A stretch of 64,000 nucleotides of DNA from assembly GCA_030247855.1 (NCBI GenBank), contig JAPDRN010000038.1, forward strand, positions 217,854 through 281,853. Reading direction: 5' to 3'. Shown here piece after piece: positions 11,600 through 20,810 of the stretch (the stretch's first letter is position 1; each line of letters begins with the position of its first letter). This DNA is from Knufia peltigerae (taxonomy: Eukaryota; Ascomycota; Eurotiomycetes; Chaetothyriales; Trichomeriaceae). Under the pieces are notes generated by a model. The model did no database searches, was not told where the DNA came from, and saw nothing but the letters and a program-made list of their open reading frames with translations. The position numbers and the translations under genes were made by a program.

Positions 11600-12402
11600 T
11601 TGAATTCCACGGCGAGTGCAAATGCAGAGAGTGCTCCCAGCACTGACGCTAGGCCCACAGTACCATAATCGCTGAATTCGACCAAACCACTGGATGGCGA
11701 CCATGGAGAGAAATCAGATAGAAGCTTTGAAGATGAAAACTTGGTTTGGCGCTCAGGGCACGCGGGCACTGATTGCGATAATGACTCTGACCGAGACATC
11801 ACAGCCTGAAATTCTTGCCAGATGGGCAACTTTTAGCATCGCATGCGGCTGATCAGACTCCTCGAGTCTGGAACTTGGAGAGTCATGAGCTTTGCGCTGT
11901 GCATGAAGATGCCACGTTTGACAGTCTGGTAAGTTTGCTTCCGGAAGGATCGGTCACAGCAACCTGGGAGAAGAAGAAAAAAAGAATAGAAGTCTTATAC
12001 AAAGATGGACAACGTCGCTCTCATTGGGGCAATACACCCACTTTCTCGGAGGATGGCCAATTCTTGGCGACAACGTCAAAGAGCGGAACCCTCCAAGTAT
12101 GGGACATGCGAACAGGAGAACTTCATCACACCGAGGAATCATTTGAGGAGCTGAGTTGGTATTGTGCGGCTTCCGCATCAAACTCGGACAGTTTGCTATC
12201 CTTCGCCTTGTCAAATCAGTGGGTGTCATTCGCTGGGGCCAAGATCGTACAGATCCCGCCTAACCACAGCGTTTGTATATGGGTTGCGCATGGTAGTACA
12301 GTTGTCTTGGGTCGTGAGTCTGGTGAAGTGATAGTAATCTCCTTTCAAATCGACGCCGAGTCGGATACAGGGCGTAGAAGCCAAACTGTCCGGATCTGTT
12401 GA
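11600..12402 (+). pseudogene. WD40-repeat protein remnant (decayed gene)
   Basis: The open frame 11815-12402 reads as WD40 repeats: LPDGQLLAS..RVWNLES and SEDGQFLATTSKSGTLQVWD are typical strand-d and tryptophan-aspartate blocks. Just upstream, another frame (11669-11806) ends in DSDRDITA and then hits TGA at 11807. That run would continue naturally into the WD repeat if the frame moved by one base, so a single-base frameshift is likely. A further in-frame TAA lies at 11666-11668, and no ATG starts the repeat frame. Only about two or three repeats remain, against seven or more in functional propellers. It may be the tail of a NACHT/NLR-type WD40 gene, common in filamentous fungi, but no nucleotide-binding part is seen. 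The left boundary is approximate. Confidence 0.6.
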
Positions 12403-13133
12403 GTGCCCAGAATGTCGGGGTCCGGCTAGGCAGGGCGCACGCGACGTGTTCGTTCGTAGATGAAGTTGATCAGTTTACATCACTCGTGGGCATACGTGGG
12501 TGCTGCTTCTTGCTGGATGGTGGCGGTTGAAATCAAGCAAAATGCAAAGGACTTTACCAAGAACCGCGATCGTACAATTGAAATTGTAGTCGATAATATA
12601 AAGTCTGTGTTATTGCGATTGATTGATCTACTGTAGAAAGTGATGAGGTATAAAGAACAATCTAAAATATGTTAAGTGAGATCAAAACTTGCAAGTGTGA
12701 CATGATATCTCGAAATTGAGTTAGATAGAGAATAGATAAGTAACAGTTTAAAGGTACAAAAGAACTTGAATCAAGTTATTTCTGAGGAAGCTCAACTTCT
12801 CTTACTTCTATCGCTCGAGTACAAAGAAAAAAAAATCTTTATCCACACAATTTCAAAACACCATGTGAAGAAGAAGAACAAAGTGTACATTTGTCTCTGT
12901 GTCAAGAGTGTTGTTTATTGACTACACAAAACTCGGTCGTCATCAGCCAAACCGCGAGAAGTTTGAGAGGTTCAAGCAAAATCTTCTCGGGCAACCCGGG
13001 TTCGTCAGATAACGAACCGTATTGGCAAAAGATGAGAAACGGTCGGGGGTTGGCTCATGAATATGACGGAATTGAAGATTTCCCACCTCGATGACATCGT
13101 CAAAAAAGTACTCTGCTGTGCTCTCGGGATTTT
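12403..13133. other. AT-rich intergenic region
   Basis: About 0.73 kb between the WD40 remnant and the 3' end of the PPPDE gene, noticeably AT-rich from about 12540 to 12900. No coding potential is recognised. Confidence 0.5.
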
Positions 13134-15194
13134 CTAGAAACCTCCTTTCCCCAGCAATTCATCCCCGACTTCCTTCAACAACGGTTCATCCTTGACACCC
13201 AACTTGGAAGTTTTGAGGCCCTTTAGAGTCTCTCGTAGATCCATGGCCGTACACAAATCCCAGAGCATATTCTCAGGAGGACAACCGTAGAGGAGCATCC
13301 CGAATGCCAAAAGGAGGGCGTGGAATGATTCTTTGACGTTGCCCGTACTCGCAGCACCGGACCTCGAAGCCGACGCGACATCCTCGAATGAAATGATACT
13401 CTCCAACAACGCCGCGGAAAGGTCGTCACTCGGTGCCGTCGTGGCTTCTTCTCCTTCACCATCGCCGCCGTTCTTGTCGTCGCCCTTGTCGTCTTCGTGT
13501 ACCGCCGGGTTCACACGCTCATTATGCACGTACGCCACCAGATTGTAAACCAGTGCCGCCGCCATGGATCGGGCATTGAGGTGTGGTGACAGTAGACACT
13601 GTGATGCGAGCGATTCAATCATGTTTTTAAGTTTCAATCCATTATCACCATTCGTGGCTCCTCCGTTTGTGTGCGTTTGAGTGTGGGTGTGAAACAGTTG
13701 TTCTTGAAAGACATTCGAACTGAACAAGTTGCACGCGAGTTGTAAACTCGTGGATTGGATATTATATGGCGACGAGGAAAATTCGTCTCCGTGAGACAAC
13801 AGCGTGCTAAGCAACTTGTGACCATGTTCTGTCGAGAGAAAACTCGACACTCGAGAATCGACGGCCGCACAACGAACAAGGTCAATGACAGCGAAGTGTG
13901 TCTCGGTGGGAAGCGACGCGTATGACGTTGTGAGGTAATCACTAAATGCGTGTAGATTGGGGAGAGGTGCCTCCGTCATGCCCTTTTCGTCTCTCGTGCG
14001 GATGTACGAGACGAGGTCCTGGACGGATTGGCCCGACGAAAACTTCGGTCCGATCTTGGCCAGGAGTTTATCGAGCGGTGGTGCACGGGAGTATAGTATG
14101 GGCTTCTTGATGAAGCGTTGAAAAGAAGGTAGTTTCAAAGTCGCGTGCTGGTGTTGTTTGGGTCGTGCCATCTGAAGCAGGAGGCGAACATTGCCGCGTA
14201 ATTGTGCCGAGTTGGCCCCGGCCCATTCATCTTGTTTCTGGCCTTTGAGGAACGTGATGAAAGTCGGTGTCGCACGGACGGAGTAACGCTGTGCGATGGC
14301 GTGAGCGGAGTGCGAGGCCGATATGTCGATCTTGATGAGTTTGGCGCCGCTTCGCGTGCCGGCTTCGGCAGCAAGCTCGTCGTAGGTCGGGTAGACGATT
14401 TTGCAAGGTGGGCATGTTGCGGATGTGAAGAATATCACTGCGCATGAGTGACGAGCTGAAGAGAGGAGAGCGTCGAGTTCGGAGATGGAGGAAACATAAT
14501 GGACATGACCAGGTTCATCTGTTGCTTGTTGGGCGTTGATGATGGCCGGCGTGTGGGCTTTGTGCACGACCCCATTACTCACAGGTCTAGGAGGGATCGT
14601 AGTACCGTTGGCCAGCTTTGATGTTGGTGTCGTCGTCGTCGTAGTAGGAGTCCTTGAAGAAGCATTTCTTCCCGACACCGCGTCAGGTGCTTGAGTCATT
14701 GTGCGCATAGACTGGTCTATCTGGCCACGGAGCATCTGGCCGATGGGTGTTCTGAGGAACGTCTCTGGAAGACTTCGGATCTCGTCAGGGATACTCTTGC
14801 CGACGAGAAACATGGCCAGATCTTGACTAAAGTTGTTGCAATTGTGGACAAACAAGTCATAAGATTCTGGAGTGTAGATGTCTTCGAGAGATTCGATGTA
14901 CTCCTCGATCACGTCGAGTGGCAGATCTGTCTGACCCAAAGGGATGATCTTCATGGGGCGGCCGTGGTGGGTTGATCCAGGGACTTTTCTATGTATACCC
15001 TGGCCAAAGAAATATTCCACATCGTTGAGGACGATTGCTGTATGATATATGGCGTCTATCTGTACGCCCGTCAGGGCCATGGAATACTGTCTGGCCAATC
15101 CCTGGAAATACCGGTCAGAAAGAGGGAGATTGCCACTCGAAAGGGAGCGATGACTTGCCTGCGAGAGATCATAGACGTATAATTGGACATCCAT
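13134..15194 (-). CDS. PPPDE-thioredoxin-PUL protein (putative desumoylating/deubiquitinating isopeptidase)
   Basis: The frame is open from 15194 to 13134, but conserved sequence and splice signals show an in-frame 57-nt intron at 15158-15102 with a GC donor (GCAAGT), a CTGAC branch site and an AG acceptor. Removing it gives 667 residues and joins VYDLSQ directly to GLARQYS, as in relatives. The PPPDE papain-like domain spans about residues 1-145, with catalytic H32 (YHTAIV) and C100 (HNCNNFSQD). A thioredoxin-like domain near residues 210-320 has CPPC in place of CGPC, and the C-terminal half is an armadillo-like PUL domain of the type that binds Cdc48/p97. Known PPPDE proteins cleave SUMO or ubiquitin conjugates. 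It probably acts in cytosol or nucleus in protein quality control. Confidence 0.88.
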   Translation of the reverse strand: MDVQLYVYDLSQASHRSLSSGNLPLSDRYFQGLARQYSMALTGVQIDAIYHTAIVLNDVEYFFGQGIHRKVPGSTHHGRPMKIIPLGQTDLPLDVIEEYIESLEDIYTPESYDLFVHNCNNFSQDLAMFLVGKSIPDEIRSLPETFLRTPIGQMLRGQIDQSMRTMTQAPDAVSGRNASSRTPTTTTTTPTSKLANGTTIPPRPVSNGVVHKAHTPAIINAQQATDEPGHVHYVSSISELDALLSSARHSCAVIFFTSATCPPCKIVYPTYDELAAEAGTRSGAKLIKIDISASHSAHAIAQRYSVRATPTFITFLKGQKQDEWAGANSAQLRGNVRLLLQMARPKQHQHATLKLPSFQRFIKKPILYSRAPPLDKLLAKIGPKFSSGQSVQDLVSYIRTRDEKGMTEAPLPNLHAFSDYLTTSYASLPTETHFAVIDLVRCAAVDSRVSSFLSTEHGHKLLSTLLSHGDEFSSSPYNIQSTSLQLACNLFSSNVFQEQLFHTHTQTHTNGGATNGDNGLKLKNMIESLASQCLLSPHLNARSMAAALVYNLVAYVHNERVNPAVHEDDKGDDKNGGDGEGEEATTAPSDDLSAALLESIISFEDVASASRSGAASTGNVKESFHALLLAFGMLLYGCPPENMLWDLCTAMDLRETLKGLKTSKLGVKDEPLLKEVGDELLGKGGF

Positions 15195-15499
15195 GTTTGA
15201 TGAGAAGTAATTGACGAAAACAGATGTCTATCGCATTGGCAGATCGAGTCTAAGTATGATGTCTATAGGATTATGAAAGAATGAAGGGATATTGATATTG
15301 TTGTCGGTGTTGATGATGGACAAGGCGGCAATTAATTCGTCAGCCACAATTTGCATTTAATTCAATGTGGCGTCATCGGCTTCAGCCTCGAACATTGACG
15401 CCAACCATTCCACTCATTTCCATCTCATACTGCACCACTCACTCGACACAGCCTTGTCCTTGTAGACATGTGACGGGAATACTACTCATCCCTAGAGAC
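15195..15499. promoter_or_regulatory. Shared divergent promoter, PPPDE / EF-hand genes
   Basis: A 305-nt divergent gap between the two start codons. It must hold both promoters. I see no clear TATA box or strong dyad. Confidence 0.5.
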
Positions 15500-16231
15500 A
15501 TGGTGGGCACTTCCATCCGTGTTCAACCTACATTGCGCACGCTGACAACCTCTTACTGTAGCCACCGCGCAAAACAGCCGCCAAGGGCAAAGCCAGCGCG
15601 TCCAAAGGTTCAACTTCTACATCTCGACGTTCCAAACTTGCAAAGGAGAATGAGATTACCGCAGAAGAAGAATTCGAGATCAAAGAGGCGTGGAACCTCT
15701 TCCGCATAGACGATGTGGAAGAATATGAGGACGAAAAAGAAGGAGTCATCCCTACCAGCAAGGTGAAAGATGCATTCCGGTAAGTTCCACTCGTACGCGC
15801 CCAGTCGTTGGCGGCATAAATGGTAACACTGAACCCTCTGTTTCTGCAGAGCACAAGGCCTCGCTCCAAAGAGTCAGTCAGAGATGCAGGAATTCATCGA
15901 TACCCTGGATCCGGATTCATCAGGTTATGTCACTTATCCGCACTTTCTTGCCTTGTGCGCCCTTCAGCTCAAGTCAAAGACGGACGAAGCAAAGGATGAG
16001 GAAGTCCAGACGGCATTTGATCTATTTCACCCCGGACAAGCCCCGGCAAACCATGAGCAGGTGATTCGCCTACAAGATCTACGGATCGTTGCAAAGACCT
16101 TGAAAGAAGACGTCAGTGACGACGTTCTCAAGGCTATGATATTAGAGGCGAATGGAGGGCAAGGAATTGGGAGAGGCGTCAATGTCGAGGATTTCCGTGC
16201 TGTCATGAACAGGGCGGGCGTTTTTCATTGA
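15500..16231 (+). CDS. Small centrin/EF-hand-like protein
   Basis: The proposed exons are 15500-15502, 15562-15779 and 15850-16231, giving 200 residues. Exon 1 is just the ATG. The intron 15503-15561 begins GTGGGC, has GCTGAC as branch site and ends TGTAG, and it brings the ATG next to PPRKTAAKGK. The second intron (15780-15849) has a GTAAGT donor. The protein has a basic Ser/Thr/Lys-rich head, then two degenerate EF-hand pairs: EIKEAWNLFRIDD and a loop DPDSSGYVTYPH whose twelfth position is His instead of Glu or Asp, so calcium binding is doubtful. The layout resembles centrin-like proteins, including yeast Rad33 and Cdc31, but no specific role can be fixed. The exon 1 model is the weakest part. 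Confidence 0.72.
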
Positions 16232-16895
16232 GACGAATGCGATACTGGCGGTGTGAGATTTTCTAAGTCTGTACAAAGACCATGTACAACAGGGACCGGA
16301 AAGAAACGATTTCAACATTGATCTTTTATTGTCTCCACATAAATCAACCTACAAGCTCATTGAGAAGCTGTAGCAGTAGAGATCCGTGGAAGTCCCGCGA
16401 CCAGATTTTGTTATCTGACCGTTGATCGAGACCTGGTACTATTCTAGCTTCCCTGTCCACACTGACTCGTTTTGGGGCAAAATGAAACGGCCAGCTCTAG
16501 CATAGATAGAAGCAATATTTGATTAAACAATCGATGATGATCTGTTTGTTATGAAACAGGTCGAAATGGCATCGTCCTGGACCAGAAGTGTTTTGTTGAT
16601 CCTGGTTGGTTGCAATAGTACATACGTCGAACAGATTGTTCATTATACATCGCGACATATATAAGTCTATGTCGGTGTTGGGAATATCATGAGCAAAAGA
16701 AATTGAAGGAATAAAAATTCGAGCTTGGAAAAGAAATTGGAAGCCAAAGAGAAATAGATATTTTTTGCATGCCAAGACTAACCATTTGCTTTTAGTGAAT
16801 CTTCAACTCTAGCGTCAGATATCTCTAATGCGTGTATTTCTTGATCTTCGAGTGTCCTCCACGCGTCAACACCTCATCCTCATCTTCTTCCCCTC
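16232..16895. other. Convergent intergenic region
   Basis: About 0.66 kb between the 3' ends of the EF-hand and dehydrogenase genes. AT-rich, with no supported gene; a 92-codon minus-strand frame here shows no domain. Confidence 0.5.
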
Positions 16896-18373
16896 TCATA
16901 ACCGTGCTCGTTGTGGCTTTCGAGCCCAGGGATGATGATCCCCGCGATATATCAACGATTCCAACTCTCCAGTATTGACAAGTCCGGGATGTGCCTGGTC
17001 CAGACTCGTTATGCCCAGTAGCTGCATAGCAGTAGCAAGCTCCTCCTCAAGAACTGTGGAATCAATTAGCCGACAGATCATCTTTGCTCACTGACACACC
17101 TCGACTTACTCTTGATCAAATGCCTGACACCTTCTTCTCCATATGCCAAAGAGTAAAAGAATGGCCTTCCCAAGCAGACCGCACTGGCGCCCAGGCAGAT
17201 GGCCTTGAGAATGTCGGTTCCTCTTTGAATGCCACCGTCGATAAACACCTCCAGCTGGTCCAGGATCTCTGGGCAAGTTGCCTGAATCTCCAGTAACACC
17301 AGAATCGACGGAGCCGCTGTATCCAAAGCCCTTCCGCCATGATTCGAAATGTATATACCTGCACAACCAATCTCTAGCGACTTTTTCGCATCTGACGCGC
17401 ACTGGATGCCCTTGACGAATGTCGGCAGTCCTGTATATTTCTTGACAAACTCTATGTCTTCCCATTTGAGGTCTGGTGTTATGTTTGCTTGTGATGGTCG
17501 CTGTGACGCTTCCACATCAACGGGCTTCTTTTGTTTCTTTTGATTCTCGAGGGCAATGAATTTCGTGTAACTTTCTCGCTTCGACATGACGGGAAGATCT
17601 GCCGTCACTAGAATACCTTGAGGCTTCAACTTGCATACTTCGTCGAGCAATTTCATCATTTCCTCCCTGTCACTGTGCACATATAGTTGAAAGAAGAATG
17701 GATGTTTCGGGGGAAGTTCCTGGACAATCTCCTGAACCGAATACGATGCCATTGTAGGGATGATCATTGGACTTCCACCGGCCCCGATCGCTTTGGCCAT
17801 TGCAAGTTCACCGTCTTGGTGCGCAAGCATCGCCGATGAGAACGGACAGTTGAGAATCGGGGATGCCCATTTCCGGCCAAACATACTCGTGCTGATGTCG
17901 ACCTCTCCTACGCCTGTCAGTACGCGTGGCCGGAACCAAATGCGCTGATACCAGTCTTGATTCGCAGCTTTCGTCAGCCCGTTTTCAGTTGACCCCGAAA
18001 TATACGCCCACGACTTCGGCCGGAAGGCTTTTTCTGCAACTTTCTCGAATTCGTGGATGCTGATGATCGTCTCCAGGTCGGGCTTGACGACAGGTACTTC
18101 GCCCGTCTCATCGTCCGTCTTCGGAGCACCAGCCTCGAGCAGACCAATCTTCTTGCTTGGACCCAGAAACTTCTCCGCCAGTGTCGGACTGTGAATGCCA
18201 TTGTAAACCTCACTGCCGTCTTGGCCGAAGAATTCTTCGATGGCTTCACGACCCCCGGGGTGTCTGGCAGCGAAACCACTCATATCCCAGACCACGCCGT
18301 TCAGAGCGATCCAACAATCGTCATCTTGATTGTGCTTGCTCACTTCGAGAAGTGGGATCCTCTTAGCACTCAT
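16896..18373 (-). CDS. Flavocytochrome b2-type FMN-dependent 2-hydroxyacid (L-lactate) dehydrogenase
   Basis: Two exons, 18373-17110 and 17053-16896, split by a 56-nt intron (GTAAGT), give 473 residues. An N-terminal cytochrome b5 domain carries the heme ligands H38 (HPGG) and H61. The FMN domain follows, with SNHGGRALD (active-site His and Arg) and DGGIQRGTDILKAICLGA (phosphate binding). The family oxidises L-lactate or related 2-hydroxyacids and passes electrons to the heme. Yeast cytochrome b2 has a mitochondrial presequence, but here the b5 domain begins almost at the first Met and no presequence is seen. The C-terminus is -ARL, which fits a peroxisomal type-1 signal. Substrate could be lactate, glycolate or mandelate. 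In-frame codons lie upstream of 18373 but the first ATG is there. Confidence 0.9.
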
Positions 18374-18657
18374 CGCGACGAGATACTCCGTGTCAACAAA
18401 AGACTCCTGTTCCGCTCCTTTGTGTCGCAAGGCACAACATACAACCTCTTCAGAAGCACTTTTCGAAAGATTATAATAACATTTCTATTTCTCAAGCCCG
18501 ACAAAACAATACAGCTATGCGCTACAGGAATAGTCGTTGGCATAGAACATCCGATCCAAGCCATGAAATTCTTATCACGGACTTGGCCGCAGTCGTCGCT
18601 CAACTCCAAACTGGATTTTATGTTGTTCAACCAAAAATCACCAACCACTGATCAACC

Positions 18658-20424
18658 TCATTTCTCCTGTACTTCAGTCTTGCTCACACTTTCAGCTTTC
18701 GAGTCGGGATTCTTCTGATCCTCAGGGTCAGATTTCTCCTCAGGTGCACCGTCACTGCTCTTGTCCTTCAAGCTCTTCCACTCCATCATCGCGGCCCCGA
18801 CCACCGTACCGGCACCCAGCGCGGCTGCCAGTATGAACACCCTCGTCAGGGAATGGTTGTATGCTTGAATGACAGCCCCAAGCTTGTTCGGGGCCACGAT
18901 ACGACGGAACGCCGTCGCGCCAACCTTGACGATGGCCTGCGCGTCGACGCCTGAAATTGCCTCGAGGCTATCAATAAGCTGATGTGCAAAGATATTCTGA
19001 CTGACCGCCACGAAGACGGCGCCTCCGAGCTGGGCCGAGAAGAATATCAGGGCCGTTCCGAGCGGCACGTCTGCCCTTGGCAGCACCTTCTGAGGAGCCA
19101 GTGAGGGAGCTTGTTGCGCCGCACCCATCCCAAACCCAGTGATGACTTGATATCCGATCCACTCTCTCGCCGCGGCGCCGGGTCTGAGGGTTGAGAGCAT
19201 ACCTCCGCCTACAGCGAGGAGCACCGAGGACAAGTACATCGCCGGGACGTAGTAGCCGATCTTCTGCGTGATCACGGAAACGATAATGCCGAAGACGACC
19301 ATTGCGACCACCAGAGGAATCGTTCGTATGCCAGCCTGGTACGCGGAATGACCTTGGGCCGACTGAAACCAGATGGAAAGGTAATACAAAACGGCCATCG
19401 TGGCGCCCATCATCAGGAACATTGACAGCATCCCGCCCGCGACAGACCGGTTCAGGATGACTCGTGCGGGTGCCATGGCAGTTTTCGGTGTCAAGACTTC
19501 GACCACGAGGAACATGACGAACGTGACTGCGAATGTGACAAGGACGCCTATGACCTTGGGTGCAGACCAGGGGTACGTGGTTCCACCCCACTGAAGAGCC
19601 AGAATCAAACAGATCATCGATGGCACGAAGAACAAACAACCCAGAGGGTCCAGACGCAGTAACTGTTGAAGAAGCGGAACTTTCTCCCTCGGTGGGGACT
19701 GAAGTTTGAAGAAGAGGAAAATGGCCAAGATGGCGGCACCTCCGATCGGTAAGTTGATATAGAAGCACCATCTCCATGTCAAATGCCTATGGTCAGTCAG
19801 CACTATGGACGTGACTCGACGACACAGCGGCGTCACTTACTTGTTGTCCGTAAAGACTCCTCCCAGGAAAGGACCGATGACGGAAGACACACCAAAGGCC
19901 AAGCCGAAAAAGCCAGTGAAGATTGGCCGTTTGCGCAGCGGTACCATCGGCATGATTATCTGGATACCTCCACCGAAGATCCCCGCGGCACCGGCTCCCG
20001 CAACGGTACGTCCGCCGATCAGGGCACCAGAGTTGGGAGCGGCGCCGCATATGGCGGACCCGATCTCGAAGACGGTGATGAACCCGAGGAAGACCCATTT
20101 CGTCGGATAGAGCTGGTATATGCGACCAGAGAGGGGACTGAAGATGGCGCACGTCATCATGTAGGAACTGCCGTACCATCCGATGTCATTGACGGAATGA
20201 AACTCATTGGTGATGCTGGGGATGGCGGTGGCGATGATGAGTCGGTCGAGGGCGACCAGAAAGATGGCGAGGTACACGCTCAAGATGATGGCCCAGAACC
20301 TGAAGGTCTTGGGCTTGAAGTTTTCTTCTGCATCGGCGTATTCGTTGTCGTCATTGTCGTCACCAGGAGACTGTCGTGTCGTCTGGTCTTGTTCCTCCGA
20401 CGGTGGTGGATGTGTGTTCGACAT
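18658..20424 (-). CDS. MFS multidrug exporter, DHA2 (14-helix) family
   Basis: Two exons, 20424-19841 and 19786-18658, separated by a 54-nt intron (GTAAGT donor, CTGAC branch), give 570 residues. The start ATG at 20424 follows leader sequence and precedes a hydrophilic acidic head. The first helix block ends in LVALDRLIIATAIPSI, motif A-like SGRIYQLYPTKWVF follows, and HLTWRWCFYINLPIGG is the hallmark of DHA2 drug:H+ antiporters. About 14 transmembrane segments can be drawn, then a cytosolic tail rich in Lys, Asp and Ser. Expected role: plasma-membrane export of toxic compounds or secondary metabolites. It is divergent from a Zn2Cys6 gene 386 nt away, a common arrangement for an exporter and its regulator. 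Confidence 0.9.
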
Positions 20425-20810
20425 TGTAAAGAAATGATGGAGGAAAGTGATGGGTAGTGGTTTTTTTGTTTTGGATGTTTTTTTTACTAGAGAAAGGTCT
20501 GTCTGGCAGGACGTATGGCTATACTTATTATATTCATCATTTTCTTTCATCTCCAATCTCACATGAACCATGAGATCTCGTATGGAGTGACTTACTACTG
20601 GCCACCCCCTAAAGACTCTCCCCCCGGGAAATAGAAAAGTCCGGTGAAAATGGCCCCTTTGTCATTTCTTGCCTCGGACATTTCAAGAGTCCGAAATACT
20701 CCATCCTTCTACTCTGTATCGTGTCCGTCCTTCCATCCCCTCCCCGATTCTCTTTTCACACTCTCTCGCTCGAGACAGTTTTGATTTCCATGTCCTCCCC
20801 TTGATTTATA
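20425..20810. promoter_or_regulatory. Shared divergent promoter, DHA2 exporter / Zn2Cys6 regulator
   Basis: This 386-nt region separates the two start codons. It holds four copies of GTCCG or its complement CGGAC, at 20639-20643, 20675-20679, 20689-20693 and 20723-20727, where under one would be expected by chance. Zn2Cys6 proteins usually bind CGG triplets. Pyrimidine-rich tracts precede the regulator start, as is usual for fungal promoters. Confidence 0.6.
20674..20694. promoter_or_regulatory. Candidate Zn2Cys6 operator dyad
   Basis: Perfect inverted repeat TCGGAC-N9-GTCCGA, containing CGG and CCG triplets 13 nt apart. Such inverted CGG half-sites are the typical target of dimeric Zn2Cys6 factors. 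It lies in the 386-nt promoter between an exporter and a Zn2Cys6 gene. Binding is inferred. Confidence 0.5.

Noticed and set aside
12980..13020. CCCGGGTTCG stretch as a possible tRNA B box
   Set aside because: No matching A box or cloverleaf arms at the right spacing.
16497..16775. A 92-codon hydrophobic minus-strand frame in the convergent gap
   Set aside because: AT-rich 3' region, no family resemblance.
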